A stretch of 42,282 bases of DNA from Candidatus Zhuqueibacterota bacterium (GTDB lineage Bacteria; Zhuqueibacterota; QNDG01; JABMRT01): NCBI GenBank assembly GCA_013202295.1, contig JABMRT010000191.1, forward strand, positions 1 to 42,282, written 5' to 3'. Position 1 is the first letter of the stretch, and every line of letters begins with the position of its first letter. Both the position numbers and the translations under genes were made by a program. Under the pieces are notes generated by a model that was not told the DNA's origin, made no database searches, and was given only the letters and a program-made list of their open reading frames with translations. Below are positions 33,787-41,288 of this stretch, one piece after another.

Positions 33787-36186
33787 ATGAAATATGGCTT
33801 CTTTGATAATCATAACCGAGAGTATGTGATTGAACGACCGGATGTCCCTGTTTCCTGGACGAACTATCTCGGTGTGAAGGACCTGTGCACTGTTATTTCG
33901 CATAACGCTGGCGGATATTCTTTCTATAAGTCCACGGAGCACCACCGAATAACCCGCTTCCGGCCAAATGGAGTTCCCTTGGATCGTCCTGGGCATTATG
34001 TCTATATCCGCGATGATGAGACGGGTGAATACTGGTCCATATCCTGGCAACCTGTCGGTATGGATTTTACCAAAGCAAGATATATTTGCCGTCATGGATT
34101 ATCCTACTCAAAATTTCAATGCGATTGCCAGGATATTGAGGCCGAACAACTCATATTTATCCCGGTGAATGACGATGTAGAGCTGTGGGATGTTAAATTA
34201 AAAAACAAATCAAACCGACCCAGAAAGCTGAGTATCTTCAGCTATGTTGAATTTTCCTTTCACCATACAGAAATTGACAACCAGAATTTCCAGATGAGCC
34301 TGTATGCCAGCGGTTCCAATTTTAAAGAAGGCATCATCGAATACGACTTCTTCTACGAACCCTGGACTTATCATTTTTTTGCTTCCAATTTTAATCCGGA
34401 CAGCTACGATTGTGTTCGAGATACGTTTATCGGGAATTACCGAACCGAGTCCAACCCGATCGGTGTGGAGCGTGGTGTGCTGCAAAACAGTGTGGAACTG
34501 GGAGGCAATCAATGCGCATCCCTGCACAAACAAGTGATCCTCAGGCCAGGCGCTGAAGAGCGGTTGGTCTTTATGCTGGGTGTTGGTTCTCGTGAAGAAG
34601 CAGGATATCGTATAAAAGAAAAATATTCGGATCTCAGGAATGTCGATAAAGCCTTTGGCGATTTGAAAAAATACTGGAAACAAAAGACTTCTGTTTTTCA
34701 GTGTAAAACGCCCCACAACGGCTTTGATACCATGATCAATACTTGGACTCTGTACCAGGCTGAAACCTGTGTCGTTTGGTCCCGTTTTGCTTCTTTTATC
34801 GAAGTGGGAGGACGTGTAGGACTCGGTTACCGCGATACAGCACAGGATATCATGGGCGTTCTGCACACCAATCCATCTAAAACTAAAAAGCGCATCATCG
34901 AATTGCTTAAGGGACTTACTCGCATGGGCTACGGCCTGCATCTTTTTGATCCCGAAGTATTTGAGCCGGAAGAGGATAGACTGCCCGGCGTAAAACTGCC
35001 GACCGTTGTTCCCAAACCCAATGCTGAGGATATTGTCCATGGTCTGGAGGATGCATGTTCCGACGACGCGCTCTGGCTGGTGGCCTCTGTGTGCGAATGG
35101 ATTATTGAAAACGGCGAGCTTGAATTTTTCGACCATATGATATCCTATGCCGACGGCGGCGAAGGAACCGTATACGAACATCTTACGAAAATTCTGGATT
35201 TTTCTGCCAGCCATGTGGGTCAGTCCGGTATCTGCCAAGGACTGCGTGCCGACTGGAATGATTGCCTCAATCTGGGCGGCGGCGAAAGTGCCATGGTCTC
35301 TTTTATGCATTACTGGGTTATTAATATATTTTTAGAGTCAGCTATACAATTGGAACGGCAAAAGGATGTTGAAAAATATGCCGAGATGGCCAATAAAGTA
35401 CGAACCGCATGTGAAGAGATGCTCTGGGATGGCGAATGGTATCTAAGAGGCTTCACAAAGGATGGCAGGAAGATCGGCTCCGGGGAAGCTGAGGAAGGAA
35501 AGCTCTTTTTGAATGCACAGAGCTGGGCCGTTTACTCGGGCGTAGCGTCTGAAAAGCGCGGAAAACAAGGCATGGACGCCGTGGATAAACACCTCTATTC
35601 ACCTTTCGGGATTCATCTGCTCTGGCCGGCCTATTCAAAACCGGATGATACGATCGGCTATGTCACCCGCGTCTACAAAGGCATCAAAGAAAATGCCGCC
35701 ATATTCAGTCATCCCAATCCATGGGCTGTGATTGCCGAGTGTAAACTGGGACGTGGCTCAAGAGCCATGAAATTTTATGATGCCATCCTTCCCTATCGTC
35801 AAAATGACATGATCGAAATTCGCCAGTCAGAGCCATACTCATACTGTCAATTTATTATGGGCAAGGACCATACCGCACACGGACGGGCCCGACATCCCTG
35901 GCTTACAGGAACAGCCTCCTGGTTTTATACTGCAGCCACAAAATATATTTTGGGAATTCAACCGACTTACAACGGTTTGCAGATCGATCCGTGTATTCCT
36001 GCAGACTGGTCCGGATTTCAGGTGACTCGGAAATGGCGCGGCGCAGTATACCACATACAGGTCAATAATCCGACAGGTGTGGAAAAAGGAGTGAAATCCA
36101 TCTTCTTAAACGAGCAGGAAATCGAAGGATTGGTCCCGATACAAAAAGCAGGTTCCTTGAATACTGTTGTGGTAGAAATGGGTTAA
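33787..36186 (+). CDS. N,N'-diacetylchitobiose phosphorylase (GH94)
   Basis: At 799 residues this closely matches the Vibrio chitobiose phosphorylase throughout: MKYGFFDNHNREYVIERPDVP, VISHNAGGYSFY, GHYVYIRDDETGEYWSISWQ, the long stretch from TLYQAETCVVWSRFASF to GLGYRDTAQD, and the acid-bearing RADWNDCLNLGGGES. The enzyme cleaves (GlcNAc)2 with phosphate to GlcNAc-1-phosphate and GlcNAc in the cytoplasm, saving an ATP. It is the last gene of the chitin operon, with AAGGA in the end of the permease gene. It belongs to a different branch from the two minus-strand GH94 paralogs, which lack its HPNPW and LNLGGGES variants. This specificity call is the firmest of the three. Confidence 0.95.
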   Translation: MKYGFFDNHNREYVIERPDVPVSWTNYLGVKDLCTVISHNAGGYSFYKSTEHHRITRFRPNGVPLDRPGHYVYIRDDETGEYWSISWQPVGMDFTKARYICRHGLSYSKFQCDCQDIEAEQLIFIPVNDDVELWDVKLKNKSNRPRKLSIFSYVEFSFHHTEIDNQNFQMSLYASGSNFKEGIIEYDFFYEPWTYHFFASNFNPDSYDCVRDTFIGNYRTESNPIGVERGVLQNSVELGGNQCASLHKQVILRPGAEERLVFMLGVGSREEAGYRIKEKYSDLRNVDKAFGDLKKYWKQKTSVFQCKTPHNGFDTMINTWTLYQAETCVVWSRFASFIEVGGRVGLGYRDTAQDIMGVLHTNPSKTKKRIIELLKGLTRMGYGLHLFDPEVFEPEEDRLPGVKLPTVVPKPNAEDIVHGLEDACSDDALWLVASVCEWIIENGELEFFDHMISYADGGEGTVYEHLTKILDFSASHVGQSGICQGLRADWNDCLNLGGGESAMVSFMHYWVINIFLESAIQLERQKDVEKYAEMANKVRTACEEMLWDGEWYLRGFTKDGRKIGSGEAEEGKLFLNAQSWAVYSGVASEKRGKQGMDAVDKHLYSPFGIHLLWPAYSKPDDTIGYVTRVYKGIKENAAIFSHPNPWAVIAECKLGRGSRAMKFYDAILPYRQNDMIEIRQSEPYSYCQFIMGKDHTAHGRARHPWLTGTASWFYTAATKYILGIQPTYNGLQIDPCIPADWSGFQVTRKWRGAVYHIQVNNPTGVEKGVKSIFLNEQEIEGLVPIQKAGSLNTVVVEMG

Positions 36187-36289
36187 ACATGCTTAATGCC
36201 CAAGCAATGTAAAATATAGGGAAACAAATACTCGGTCTTTCATCCTGTTCCTGGGGCTCAAGGTCATTGTCAATCTAAAAATGCAATCC

Positions 36290-36610
36290 TCATAAGTTCC
36301 ACGCCAGAATTAAATCATACCACTCGTTAGTTGTATTTCTCAAATACTCTTGCCTCGAATCCCTCACTGAGCCATATCCGCATATGGAGACGGATCCGGA
36401 TGTAGGTTTCAACATCGTAGCAAGAATACGTAATGTCGTTGTCTTACCCGCACCGTTGTGTCCGAGCAATGACAGTACTCTACCCGGCTGACAGGTAAAA
36501 CTGAGGTCGGATACAGCCGTAAATCGGCTATCTTTTTTGGAAGCCGATTGTTCACGTCTGCCTTCTTTGGACAGCTTGAATGTTTTTGTTAAATTTTTAA
36601 CTTCAATCAT
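36290..36610 (-). pseudogene. Truncated ABC-transporter ATPase (NatA-like), copy A
   Basis: Starting at ATG 36610 (GAGGA upstream) the frame reads MIEVKNLTKTFKL and reaches Walker A (GHNGAGKTTT) and the next strand (TSGSVSICGYGSV). It diverges and stops after 106 codons. The Q-loop, signature motif, Walker B and H-loop of a ~300-residue ATPase are all absent, as is any permease gene. Its first 20 codons and leader are duplicated at 37743-37820. It is almost certainly non-functional. Confidence 0.8.
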
Positions 36611-36628
36611 GGATAACAAATCCTCTTT
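36551..36628. repeat. Direct repeat, copy A (ABC gene 5' end)
   Basis: 36551-36617 matches 37743-37809 with a single mismatch in 67 positions. The match continues, after four differing bases, through CCTCTTT to 36628. The two copies are in the same orientation, 1192 bp apart, and bracket the nucleotidyltransferase cassette. Confidence 0.95.
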
Positions 36629-36816
36629 AAAGACACCTGTCTCCCGCAAAGGAAGAATTGAACCTGACTCAATTGAAAAAGTACATTTTGCCTCCCCACT
36701 CCGGCGACTGTCTTTCGACGCGGCTCGGGGCTAGCGAACTTTAAAACGGATTGCGACCGGTGAATCCGGCGGGCTTGATCCCAGTCTTGCGAAGAAATGA
36801 ATAGGTCATAGAGAGA

Positions 36817-37392
36817 TTACGCCATTTCCTTCAAGGCGCGACCGAGCAGGTCAGTGACCTTGAGTTCATCCGCCCATTGTTTTAAATAATCCAAATCCAG
36901 TTCACCGGCCCTCGTTTTCAGCACACCGAGAACATCGCGCCATTGATGGTCTGCAACCTCGCCGCCCATGCGGTACCATTCGAGTTTGGAAAGTATGGTG
37001 TCTTCGGGACTGGCAAATTTGGCACTGACTTCCGTTTCAAAGGTAAAGGTCTGCTTTTGGGCGCGGGAAAGTTGCGACTGAAGGAAGGGACGCGGGCGCG
37101 GGATGAAAACATCCACTTTGAACATGCTCTCCTTGTGGATGATGTTGAAACTGGAGTTACGCTTGATGGATTCGGCGATCATTTCATCGTCCACATAGAA
37201 TTCATCTTGCAACGACGAGACAAACGGTTGGAGATGTTCGAGCCGCATTTCAGCGACGATGTCCGAATCCTGAGTGGTGCGAACCATGCCGTGAAGCGTG
37301 CTGGCAAGTGACCCACCGATTAGATAAGGAATGCCGAGTTTTTCAAAAACACCCGTTACTTTGAGAGTGACTTCAACAGGTTCATTTTGCAT
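36817..37392 (-). CDS. Nucleotidyltransferase-fold protein (AbiEii-like)
   Basis: This 191-residue protein has the minimal nucleotidyltransferase signature: GGSLASTLHGMVRTTQDSDIV (Gly-Ser step then Asp-x-Asp), a third acidic strand in MFKVDVFIP, and KLEWYRMGG followed by HQWRDVLGVL, as in AbiEii/DUF1814 and DUF6036-type proteins. Such proteins transfer nucleotides to RNA or protein and often act as toxins or uncharacterised pair members. It overlaps the 84-codon gene upstream by 11 bp (ATGCAAAATGA), with GGAGA eight bases before its ATG, so the pair is co-translated. The cassette lies between two copies of an ABC gene fragment. The target and toxicity are unknown. Confidence 0.82.
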   Translation of the reverse strand: MQNEPVEVTLKVTGVFEKLGIPYLIGGSLASTLHGMVRTTQDSDIVAEMRLEHLQPFVSSLQDEFYVDDEMIAESIKRNSSFNIIHKESMFKVDVFIPRPRPFLQSQLSRAQKQTFTFETEVSAKFASPEDTILSKLEWYRMGGEVADHQWRDVLGVLKTRAGELDLDYLKQWADELKVTDLLGRALKEMA

Positions 37393-37636
37393 AATCGGTC
37401 TCTCCGTACACTTTACACGCTATTTCATCTCCAAGGAGTAAGCCTGCCAATCTTCGGCGCAATTCCGTTTCGCTGGCGTGTGGATATTGCGAGCGCAGGC
37501 CTGTCAATGCCAACATGCGCGCAGAAGCGTTAAGTTGGGCCAGCATGTGCATTTTGCGCGTCGGACTTGCCTGCCGCCACAGCCGGATTTGCAGGGCTTC
37601 CATTTCAGGATGGGTATCAGAGAATATCGCGCTCAT
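37382..37636 (-). CDS. Small partner of the nucleotidyltransferase (84 aa)
   Basis: This is an all-helical 84-residue protein with no signal or membrane segment. The pattern IRLWRQASPTRKMHML, then LALTGLRSQYPHASETELRRRLAGLLLG, is one I recognise as a recurring companion of stand-alone nucleotidyltransferase genes in diverse bacteria; no function is known to me. On the minus strand TATAAT lies about 11 bases before its ATG, so the transcript might have almost no leader; no clear -35 is seen. It could be an antitoxin, a substrate of the transferase or a subunit. The gene is real judging by the 11-bp overlap with its partner. Confidence 0.75.
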   Translation of the reverse strand: MSAIFSDTHPEMEALQIRLWRQASPTRKMHMLAQLNASARMLALTGLRSQYPHASETELRRRLAGLLLGDEIACKVYGETDYAK

Positions 37637-37685
37637 AAAATGATTATATCCTATAGAGACTTTTCACCATTTCAGTAATCTTGAT

Positions 37686-37735
37686 CGCCCTGGGATTCCG
37701 CTCCAGGGCGTTAAATTGTGAGGGCTTAGCCCTCA
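37686..37735. terminator. Two adjacent hairpins
   Basis: CGCCCTGG/CCAGGGCG (37686-37693 and 37703-37710) and TGAGGGC/GCCCTCA (37719-37725 and 37729-37735, loop TTA, then TTTATTATT) are perfect stems in series. They lie between the ABC fragment B and the cassette and can insulate the cassette from folE transcription. Confidence 0.6.
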
Positions 37736-37739
37736 TTTA

Positions 37740-37802
37740 TTATTCACGTCTGCCCTCTTTGGACAGCTTGAATGTTTTTGTTAAATTTTTAACTTCAATC
37801 AT
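37740..37802 (-). pseudogene. ABC ATPase N-terminal remnant, copy B
   Basis: This is an ATG with 20 codons identical in sense to the start of copy A (MIEVKNLTKTFKLSKEGRRE), then TAA. It is a fragment left by duplication or by insertion into the original ABC gene. Confidence 0.8.
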
Positions 37803-37820
37803 GGATAACTGGCCCTCTTT
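37743..37820. repeat. Direct repeat, copy B (ABC gene 5' end)
   Basis: This is the partner of 36551-36628 in the same orientation, with one mismatch in the first 67 positions. It ends shortly before the folE stop codon. Confidence 0.95.
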
Positions 37821-37847
37821 CACACTTGGATAAATATGGTATTCAGC

Positions 37848-38390
37848 CTACTTTGAAATCAACCGCAGAAATTCATGACGTGTGGATTGCCGTTTCTCAA
37901 AACTGCCCAGCATGGCAGAGGTCTGCATGACCGAATTCTGCTTTTCCACACCGCGCATCATGGCGCAAAGATGCTGCGCTTCGACTACCACACCCACACC
38001 ACAGGGTTTGAGCACTTCACAAATCGCACTCGCGATCTGATTGGTCAACCGTTCCTGTACTTGCATGCGGCGCGCGTACATATCTGCAATGCGTGCTAGT
38101 TTGGACACGCCGATGATTTTGTCGTTGGGAATATATCCGATGTGGCATTTACCAAAAAAAGGCAACATGTGATGCTCACATAGGGAATAAATCTCGATAT
38201 CCTTCAGGATGATCATATCGCGCGTTTCCGCCTTAAAAATCGCATTATTGACCACGGATTCCAAATTCTGCCCATACCCCCGGGTAATGTACTGCATCGC
38301 TTTGGCAGCCCGCTGCGGTGTTTTGATCAGCCCCTCGCGTTTGTGATCCTCACCAATTTGTTTAATCAAATCCAAATAAATTTTTTCCAT
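37848..38390 (-). CDS. folE: GTP cyclohydrolase I
   Basis: This 180-residue enzyme converts GTP to 7,8-dihydroneopterin triphosphate, the first step of folate/pterin synthesis. Zinc ligands are in [10 protein letters not shown] and [16 protein letters not shown] and [10 protein letters not shown] are family strands, and the N-terminus [18 protein letters not shown] is typical. ATG 38390 has GAGG six bases upstream, which is preferred over the TTG four codons earlier. TATAAT on the minus strand (38427-38432) provides a -10 element, with a heptamer array just upstream of it. The length and motifs are complete. Confidence 0.96.
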   Translation of the reverse strand: MEKIYLDLIKQIGEDHKREGLIKTPQRAAKAMQYITRGYGQNLESVVNNAIFKAETRDMIILKDIEIYSLCEHHMLPFFGKCHIGYIPNDKIIGVSKLARIADMYARRMQVQERLTNQIASAICEVLKPCGVGVVVEAQHLCAMMRGVEKQNSVMQTSAMLGSFEKRQSTRHEFLRLISK

Positions 38391-38426
38391 GTATCGCCTC
38401 AAGATTGTGTCAAAACAGGTTTAGCA

Positions 38427-38432
38427 ATTATA
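38427..38432 (-). promoter_or_regulatory. -10 element of folE
   Basis: A perfect TATAAT lies on the minus strand, about 37 bases before the folE ATG. The position of the -35 falls at or inside the heptamer repeat at 38448-38482, where CAAGTG sits 17 bases away and GTGACA/GTGACT lie at non-ideal distances. Confidence 0.55.
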
Positions 38433-38447
38433 TTGACAATTCCGCTA

Positions 38448-38482
38448 GTCACTTGTCACTTGTCACTTGCCACTTGCCACTA
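38448..38482. repeat. Tandem heptamer array (GTCACTT)3(GCCACTT)(GCCACTA)
   Basis: Five perfect-period 7-base units lie in tandem: three identical GTCACTT, one GCCACTT and a final GCCACTA. They are located just upstream of the folE -10 element, in the gap to the membrane methyltransferase gene. Confidence 0.9.
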
Positions 38483-38545
38483 AATATACGCATCAATAAT
38501 CGCAATTTAAAATATTTTGTACTGGTTTGAATGAAGCAGTACGGT

Positions 38546-39337
38546 CTATTTTATTTTCGGGAGGAACATGCCGGTCTGTGCCTGATATACCGCATATTCC
38601 GGGATGGCACCCCTCATTTTCTCTTCTTCAAGCCGCGAGCGCCCGATTTGACCCGCCAGGAACACAAAATAAAGCACCACGGTCAATTCATTAAAATGAA
38701 GGATGCAGCTGCCTAGAAACGTAATAAAATAACCCAGATAAATGGGATGCCGCACCCATCGATAGGGTCCTGATTGCACAAGTGCCCGGACCTCCACGCG
38801 AATAGAAAAAGACCGTTTCAAATGCAGGACACCCAAACACGTAATCACACTCCCCAGACTCATCAAACCCAGGATAAACAAATAGAGGTAAAAATGTATT
38901 GAACTTGTTGTAACAGAGATAAATAATTTCGTTCTGAATAGAACAATAATGAACGGGATACCCGAAACTGCAAAAGGAAACAAGGTTTCCATCATACCTT
39001 CCGCGCGTTTGAGCGGAGGAATTCGCGTCCAGTAGGAAATGACATAGGCCGCAAGATTAAGCGATTCAATAATCCAAAGTGCTAGACGCACCCCCCAAAA
39101 CCATTGGACGGATCCCAATGGCTCCACATTCTGGTTGGACAAAAGGGCCTGATAATGAAAATGACGGAGGGTGGATTCCCAGGTGCCGGGAAATTGACTG
39201 AAGATGAGAATGCGATAGCCGACGAATCCAAGCAGTCCTGCGATTACTGCGATCTTTACCAGATTGTCCTGATACTCAAGATAATAGGCAATGGATTTTT
39301 GAAGCAGTGATTGATTTGATTTTTGTGTCTGGGACAT
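38546..39337 (-). CDS. Isoprenylcysteine carboxyl methyltransferase-like membrane protein
   Basis: This 263-residue inner-membrane protein has about six hydrophobic helices and a C-terminal ICMT/PEMT-type SAM-binding signature: GPYRWVRHPIYLGYF, then GRSRLEEEKM and IPEYAVYQAQTGMFLPKIK. In bacteria such proteins methylate varied lipids or small molecules; the substrate cannot be inferred. The N-terminal third (about residues 1-130) is an additional membrane region not found in the minimal ~180-residue proteins. It lies alone between folE and a terminator-bounded gene. Confidence 0.8.
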   Translation of the reverse strand: MSQTQKSNQSLLQKSIAYYLEYQDNLVKIAVIAGLLGFVGYRILIFSQFPGTWESTLRHFHYQALLSNQNVEPLGSVQWFWGVRLALWIIESLNLAAYVISYWTRIPPLKRAEGMMETLFPFAVSGIPFIIVLFRTKLFISVTTSSIHFYLYLFILGLMSLGSVITCLGVLHLKRSFSIRVEVRALVQSGPYRWVRHPIYLGYFITFLGSCILHFNELTVVLYFVFLAGQIGRSRLEEEKMRGAIPEYAVYQAQTGMFLPKIK

Positions 39338-39446
39338 TTCGAACCTGTGGCTGATCAGATTTAAGATAAAGCAAGATAATGTAAAACCTTTAGGTTGTCA
39401 AGCAGGAATGCGGCTATCGATCAGGTTGGATTTGAATCGAAGGGAT

Positions 39447-39477
39447 AAAAAAATGCCCCGAACAGTTGTTCGGGGCA
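39447..39477 (-). terminator. Rho-independent terminator
   Basis: TGCCCCGAAC/GTTCGGGGCA is a perfect 10-bp GC-rich stem with a four-base loop. On the minus strand it is followed by a run of seven T (39447-39453). It ends the gene at 39513-40055. Confidence 0.9.
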
Positions 39478-39512
39478 CCCGGAGAGAGAGAAAAATGAAA
39501 ATGAGAAGATAT

Positions 39513-40055
39513 CTAATTTAATGAAGCTGCTGCCGCAATCAGTCCTGCATTTTCAGTCCAGTCACGATCTTTTCTAGAGAGTCGAACTGAAAGGTTGGCC
39601 AGCACTTCCTTGCCCTGATCCTCAAGATGCAACACATAACCAATGGTTACAATCTCATCAGGATTGCTATTCGCATTCAACAGATTGCCACGTCCATCCC
39701 TGAATTCAAAATGAAACTTTTTAACATCGACCATAAACGGATAATCATTTTGCCATAGTGCGCCATACATAAAATTGAATTCATGCGCGTTTCCATCTTC
39801 ATCCTGAAATAAAAGATGATCAGAATGTGCATTGATGATCAGATCCGCCGAACGCAAATCTTCATGCAGTCGATTTAGAAGAATCCGTGTTTTATAGGGA
39901 ATTCGACCGCCATAAACGCGGGAATCCCACGACTCCATACGAGCCGCAGTAAGACTGCCAATCCATCCCAACAACAACAAACCACTCAGGAGAAGTGTTA
40001 AAAAGCCGGCCATTTTTTTTCTACGAAGAAAATTCATTTTGTGCTCATGTCTCAT
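39513..40055 (-). CDS. Single-pass membrane protein, pseudopilin-like (unassigned)
   Basis: This 180-residue protein has a basic N-terminus (NFLRRKK), one long hydrophobic helix (about 17-38) and a soluble domain. LLNRLHEDLRSADLI, the strand pair around LLFQDEDGN, and VKKFHFEFRDGRGN resemble the soluble part of type II secretion pseudopilins (GspJ/PilW-like). However, there is no prepilin peptidase site (Gly-Phe-x-x-x-Glu): Glu5 is missing after GFLTL. It stands alone with a terminator downstream and no pilus genes nearby. I treat it as a hypothetical exported protein with a pseudopilin-like fold. Confidence 0.6.
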   Translation of the reverse strand: MRHEHKMNFLRRKKMAGFLTLLLSGLLLLGWIGSLTAARMESWDSRVYGGRIPYKTRILLNRLHEDLRSADLIINAHSDHLLFQDEDGNAHEFNFMYGALWQNDYPFMVDVKKFHFEFRDGRGNLLNANSNPDEIVTIGYVLHLEDQGKEVLANLSVRLSRKDRDWTENAGLIAAAASLN

Positions 40056-40315
40056 TCATATTGCTGAATTACTGATTATTGCCTTGATGTCATCCATTTA
40101 AGCAATGTTTATGCCAGAGAAAGGTGCACACGAAAGATATTCCTGACAACCAAATTGCCAATACATTGATAATAATAATGTTAGTTCATGAAAAGTGCGA
40201 GATTTTTTACTGAGCATTTATTAGATAGAAGGATTCACAAATTGAAAGGGAGTTGCACAAAATCAAAACAGTATGGGAAGAATCACCCCATTATGATCAT
40301 AATTCGATCAGATTA

Positions 40316-41119
40316 TCAAACACGGTATGCGAGAAGTGCGGGACGGAACCTGAAACAGGTGGTATATCCGGCTTTTTGGAGCAGCTCCTTCGCAAGATGG
40401 AAATCTGCTCCGACATGTTTGGGTTCATGCGCGTCCGATCCCGTGATAATCGGAATTTTGTATTGACCCGCCAATCGTATCAGATTCAAACCCGGATATG
40501 TTTCCCCGGGTTTCTTCCTCAATCCGGACGTGTTCAATTCAATCGCCAGACCGGTCTTCTGAATTTCTTGAAACAGCCGTTCCGCCTGAGTTTGGATGAA
40601 ATCCGTCCGGTCCGGATAATTCCATTTAATCACATCCACATGGGCGATCACATCAAACAGTCCGGATCGCACTCCCCGAATCAACCGGTCAAAATATTCT
40701 GTGATAAACGCGCGAATTTCATCATCAGACAGGGGCTCCGCTTCATACATAAAAACCGGAACTCCCTCTATAAAATGCACCGACCCGATGACATAATCGA
40801 TTGGAAAGGTTCCCTTTAATTCAATAAGGGAGGATTCAAATCCATTGTATACATCTGCCTCAATGCCTAACAGAATTTGAATCTGGGGATAGCTCTCACG
40901 CAAACCTTGGATGGTATCGACATAGATTGAAAATTGATTCCACTTCATGCGATGTTCAGGATCGTACAGATCGCGCACCGGCGCGTGATCCGAGAACCCG
41001 ATCTCGGTAAAGCCGAGCTGGATCGCGCGCAGAACATACGCCTCCATCTCGCCCGTTGCATGGTGACAATAAGCAGTATGAACGTGATAATCGGTTTGAG
41101 AAACTGGTAAATCTTTCAA
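40316..41119 (-). CDS. Histidinol-phosphatase, PHP family
   Basis: This 267-residue PHP-superfamily metal phosphatase has its metal ligands spread as expected: DYHVHTAYCHHA at the start, SDHAPV, GIEADV, GSVHFIEG, DVIAHVDVIKW and GSDAHEP near the end. The family (HisJ/HisK type) removes phosphate from L-histidinol phosphate, the step after HisC; other PHP phosphatases act on different substrates, so the role is likely but not certain. It is unlinked to other his genes. The 260 bp downstream on the minus strand hold nothing I can identify. The start ATG at 41119 has AAAGG about ten bases before it. Confidence 0.88.
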   Translation of the reverse strand: MKDLPVSQTDYHVHTAYCHHATGEMEAYVLRAIQLGFTEIGFSDHAPVRDLYDPEHRMKWNQFSIYVDTIQGLRESYPQIQILLGIEADVYNGFESSLIELKGTFPIDYVIGSVHFIEGVPVFMYEAEPLSDDEIRAFITEYFDRLIRGVRSGLFDVIAHVDVIKWNYPDRTDFIQTQAERLFQEIQKTGLAIELNTSGLRKKPGETYPGLNLIRLAGQYKIPIITGSDAHEPKHVGADFHLAKELLQKAGYTTCFRFRPALLAYRV

Positions 41120-41288
41120 AAGGTCTCACTTGATTTTGATGAACAGGAAAATAAAAATACTAATATTTCCTCATCGAGTCAATGGATTTCAAAAATCACG
41201 ATAAAAGAACTTGTCGTGAATTACGAAATTGTCTATTTTAAATGAATTCAACAATCAATCAGCAGGAAGATAAACAATAGAGGCATAC

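Noticed and set aside
34210-35310. 366-codon open frame antisense to the chitobiose phosphorylase gene
   Set aside because: The plus-strand frame matches GH94 along its whole length; the antisense frame has no recognisable domain or ribosome site.
36623-36734. Short plus-strand frame beside the ABC fragment
   Set aside because: It overlaps the duplicated 5' end of the ABC gene and has no ribosome site or recognisable domain.
38448-38482. Heptamer array considered as CRISPR
   Set aside because: Units are 7 bases in direct tandem with no spacers, and there are no cas genes.
40253-40819. 188-codon plus-strand frame over the histidinol-phosphatase gene
   Set aside because: PHP metal motifs are all on the minus strand across this span; the plus frame has none.
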